In this document: positions 62,274 through 64,000 of the stretch, piece by piece
Layout: each line of letters begins with the position of its first letter
Position numbering within the stretch: the first letter of the stretch is position 1
Program-made: the position numbers and the translations under genes
Source: an uncultured Paracoccaceae bacterium
GTDB taxonomy: Bacteria; Pseudomonadota; Alphaproteobacteria; Rhodobacterales; Rhodobacteraceae
Assembly (NCBI GenBank): GCA_947500825.1
Contig: CANMTR010000009.1
Coordinates: 62,001 to 126,000, forward strand
Direction: 5' to 3'
Length of the DNA stretch: 64,000 bases
The notes under the pieces: model-generated
The model's database searches: none
What the model was told of the DNA's origin: nothing
The model's input: the letters and a program-made list of their open reading frames with translations, nothing else

Positions 62274-64000
62274 TCAGCCTCCGAGGAACAGGAGCGCGAT
62301 CCCCGCGGCGAGGCCCGCGACGAGGATCGTATAGTAATGGTGGGCGAGCCCGGTCTGCAACCGGCCCAGGTCGCGCCCGGTGAGGCTCGCCAGGCGCGCG
62401 CCGCCCCGGGACGGCAGGTCGGCCAGCCGCTCGCCGCCGCGGCCCGCGGCGCGCGAGGCGCGCAAGGTCGCGCCGACGACGCCGCCCACGAGCCCGGTGG
62501 CCGCGCCCAGCCCGGCGCGCTGCCCGTCGATCGCGGCGTCGTCGAGCCGCGCGGCGCCGCGCGCCAGCGCCGCGACGGGGCGGACGACCGCATGGTCTAT
62601 CAGGTGCGGCAGGCCCAGCCAGTCGGAGCGGGGCGCGGGGCCTGGCCGTCGCGCCATGGCGACCCCGGCCAACAGCCCCAGCGCCACGGCGGCGAGCGAC
62701 GCGGCGGTCGCCGCCGTGGCGCCCGCGGGCAGGGCCACGCCCGCCCCCCGCGCGACGGCGTCCCGGACGGGCGCCAGCCACAGGGCCGACAGCGCCAGCG
62801 TCGCGCCCGACAGGAGCGCGAGGGCGATCGCCCCGCCCCGCGGCGGGGCGACATGGCCGGCGGCCCGGTCGCCCGGGGCGAAGGCCAGCAGCCAGAACCG
62901 GGCGGAATAGGCCGCCGCGATCCCGCCCGCGACGATCCCGCCCATGGCGGCCGCGGGGCCGGCCTGGCCCATGGCGGCGACCATCTCCTCCTTGGTCCAG
63001 CCGCCCGCGAGGGGCGGCACGGCGGCGAGCGACAGGGCGGCGGGGGCCGCGAGCGCGGCCGCCCGGGGCAGGGCGCGGCCCAGGCGCATCCCGTGCAGAT
63101 CGAAGCTGCCCGTGGCGCGGTGGGCGAGGCCCGCGGCGACAAAAAGCGCAGCCTTGGCCGCCGCGTGGACGACCAGGTGCAGGATCGCCACGCCCGGGAA
63201 CCCGGCGCCGACCGTGGCGATCATCAACCCCGTCTGCGCCGAGGTGGAGGCGGCGAGCACCTTCTTGGCGTGGACCTGCCGGCAGGCCGCCACGCCGCCC
63301 AGGGTCGCCGTCGCCAGCCCCAGGACCATCGCGCCCGCCGCGGCGCCCGGCGCGGCGGCGAGGGTCGGCTGGAGGCGCGCCAGCAGGTAGACACCGGCCG
63401 CGACCATGGCGGCCGAATGGAGCAGGGCCGAGACGGGCGTCGGCCCGTCCATCGCGCGCAGGAGCCAGGGCGCGAAGGGGACCTGCCCCGCCTTCGCCGC
63501 CGCCGCCACGAGGAGCCCCCAGCCGGCGAGGGCGAGGGGCGCGCCCTCGAGCCGCGACAGCGCGTCGTAGCCGGTCGAGCCGGTGGCGGCGAAGGTCGCG
63601 AAGAGGGCGACGAACAGGCCCAGGTCCCCCGCCCGTGTGGCGACGAAGGCATAGGCGGCCGAGCCCATGGGCGCCGCCTCGCGCCAGCGGTGGCCGATCA
63701 GCGCCCAGGAGCAGGCGCCGACGATCTCCCACCCGATCAGGAGCGTCACCAGATCGTTGGCGATGACCACCAGCTCCATCGCGCCGACGAAGACCAGCAG
63801 GAGCCCGAGGAGGCGGGGCAGGGCCGGGCCGCGGTCGGCCGCGGCGAAGAGCAGAACCGGCAGGGCGACGAGCGGCACCGCGACCGCGACAACGGCGGCC
63901 AGGGGCGGCAGGGACGCGCGCAGGGGAAGCGCCTCGGACCAGGCGAGGTGCCCCGCCGCGCCCGCGAGCAGGGCGGCCAGGAGCGCGGTGAGCCCGGCCA
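62274..64000 (-). CDS. nuoL: NuoL-like antiporter subunit, 5' end beyond the window
   Basis: The coding sequence remains open to the right edge, so it is 5'-truncated by the window. It matches NuoL: LIGWEIVGACSWALIGHRW (TM5 glutamate), KAGQVPFAPWLLRAMDGPTPVSALLHSAAMVAAGVYLLARL (TM7-8, with Lys but Ala instead of the usual His of HTWLPDAM) and GGWTKEEMV (TM12 lysine). A C-terminal amphipathic extension and final helix (LAHHYYTILVAGLAAGIALLFL) follow. The last two bases could be the end of an NTG start codon, but the TM5 glutamate is at about residue 92 from the edge versus 144 in E. coli, so more sequence probably lies outside. Confidence 0.9.
   Translation of the reverse strand, partial: AGLTALLAALLAGAAGHLAWSEALPLRASLPPLAAVVAVAVPLVALPVLLFAAADRGPALPRLLGLLLVFVGAMELVVIANDLVTLLIGWEIVGACSWALIGHRWREAAPMGSAAYAFVATRAGDLGLFVALFATFAATGSTGYDALSRLEGAPLALAGWGLLVAAAAKAGQVPFAPWLLRAMDGPTPVSALLHSAAMVAAGVYLLARLQPTLAAAPGAAAGAMVLGLATATLGGVAACRQVHAKKVLAASTSAQTGLMIATVGAGFPGVAILHLVVHAAAKAALFVAAGLAHRATGSFDLHGMRLGRALPRAAALAAPAALSLAAVPPLAGGWTKEEMVAAMGQAGPAAAMGGIVAGGIAAAYSARFWLLAFAPGDRAAGHVAPPRGGAIALALLSGATLALSALWLAPVRDAVARGAGVALPAGATAATAASLAAVALGLLAGVAMARRPGPAPRSDWLGLPHLIDHAVVRPVAALARGAARLDDAAIDGQRAGLGAATGLVGGVVGATLRASRAAGRGGERLADLPSRGGARLASLTGRDLGRLQTGLAHHYYTILVAGLAAGIALLFLGG

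Overview
The window is GC-rich, densely packed bacterial chromosome with the gene content and order of an alphaproteobacterium, most likely a member of the Rhodobacterales. The pointers are a folK-rpoZ-rsh-pdxJ block, phosphatidylcholine synthase (pcs), a single bifunctional RelA/SpoT homolog, a membrane-anchored cytochrome c of the c552 type, a small SRP RNA and a XerC/DUF484 pair. No insertion sequence, prophage, CRISPR array or integron was seen. Nearly everything looks like core genome. The very long antisense ORFs are shadows produced by the high GC content.

Layout. 1-3.9 kb: 5' part of a thiolase, a lytic transglycosylase, a DUF421 membrane protein and chorismate synthase. 3.96-9.8 kb: a TPP riboswitch followed by thiBPQ (thiamine/TPP uptake), running without a gap into a YcjX/YcjF-like pair. 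10-16.3 kb: an AI-2E-family exporter, ileS preceded by a candidate leader-peptide attenuator, an acyl-CoA synthetase and a small DUF3253 gene. 16.3-25 kb: pcs, an SRPBCC protein, nudC, a CpdB-like nucleotidase, the SRP RNA, a TRIC-type channel, rnhA, DUF3429, mscL, ispH, a YqaA-like protein and a NYN-domain protein. 25-29.7 kb: folK, rpoZ, rsh, DUF2062 and pdxJ. 29.8-37.5 kb: an FtsX-type ABC exporter divergent from a TesA-like lipase, an MFS transporter, then tyrA-pheA and an unknown gene. 37.5-41.4 kb: heme biosynthesis (hemC, hemE, hemF) with small neighbours. 41.4-47.6 kb: an odd SDR, an RsmC-like methyltransferase, clpS, a HAD hydrolase, a D,D-carboxypeptidase with a SPOR domain, a metallophosphoesterase and a lipid-kinase-like protein. 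47.7-53.6 kb: yejABEF oligopeptide importer. 53.7-64 kb: cytochrome c, xerC, DUF484, tRNA-Arg(CCT), copA-cueR under a CueR-type promoter, and a divergent nuoLMN trio that runs off the right edge.

Most interesting points. (1) A possible leaderless 16-codon upstream ORF containing ATA and ATT isoleucine codons. It lies between a good sigma70-like promoter and an intrinsic terminator directly ahead of ileS, and looks like an undescribed attenuator of isoleucyl-tRNA synthetase. (2) NuoN-like and NuoM-like antiporter subunits in which the conserved TM5 glutamate is replaced by Leu and Asp. (3) An SDR without the catalytic lysine. (4) An RsmC-like gene that appears to need a CTG start. (5) Two divergent genes whose start codons overlap. 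(6) An orphan plus-strand terminator ending in T8 next to G9.
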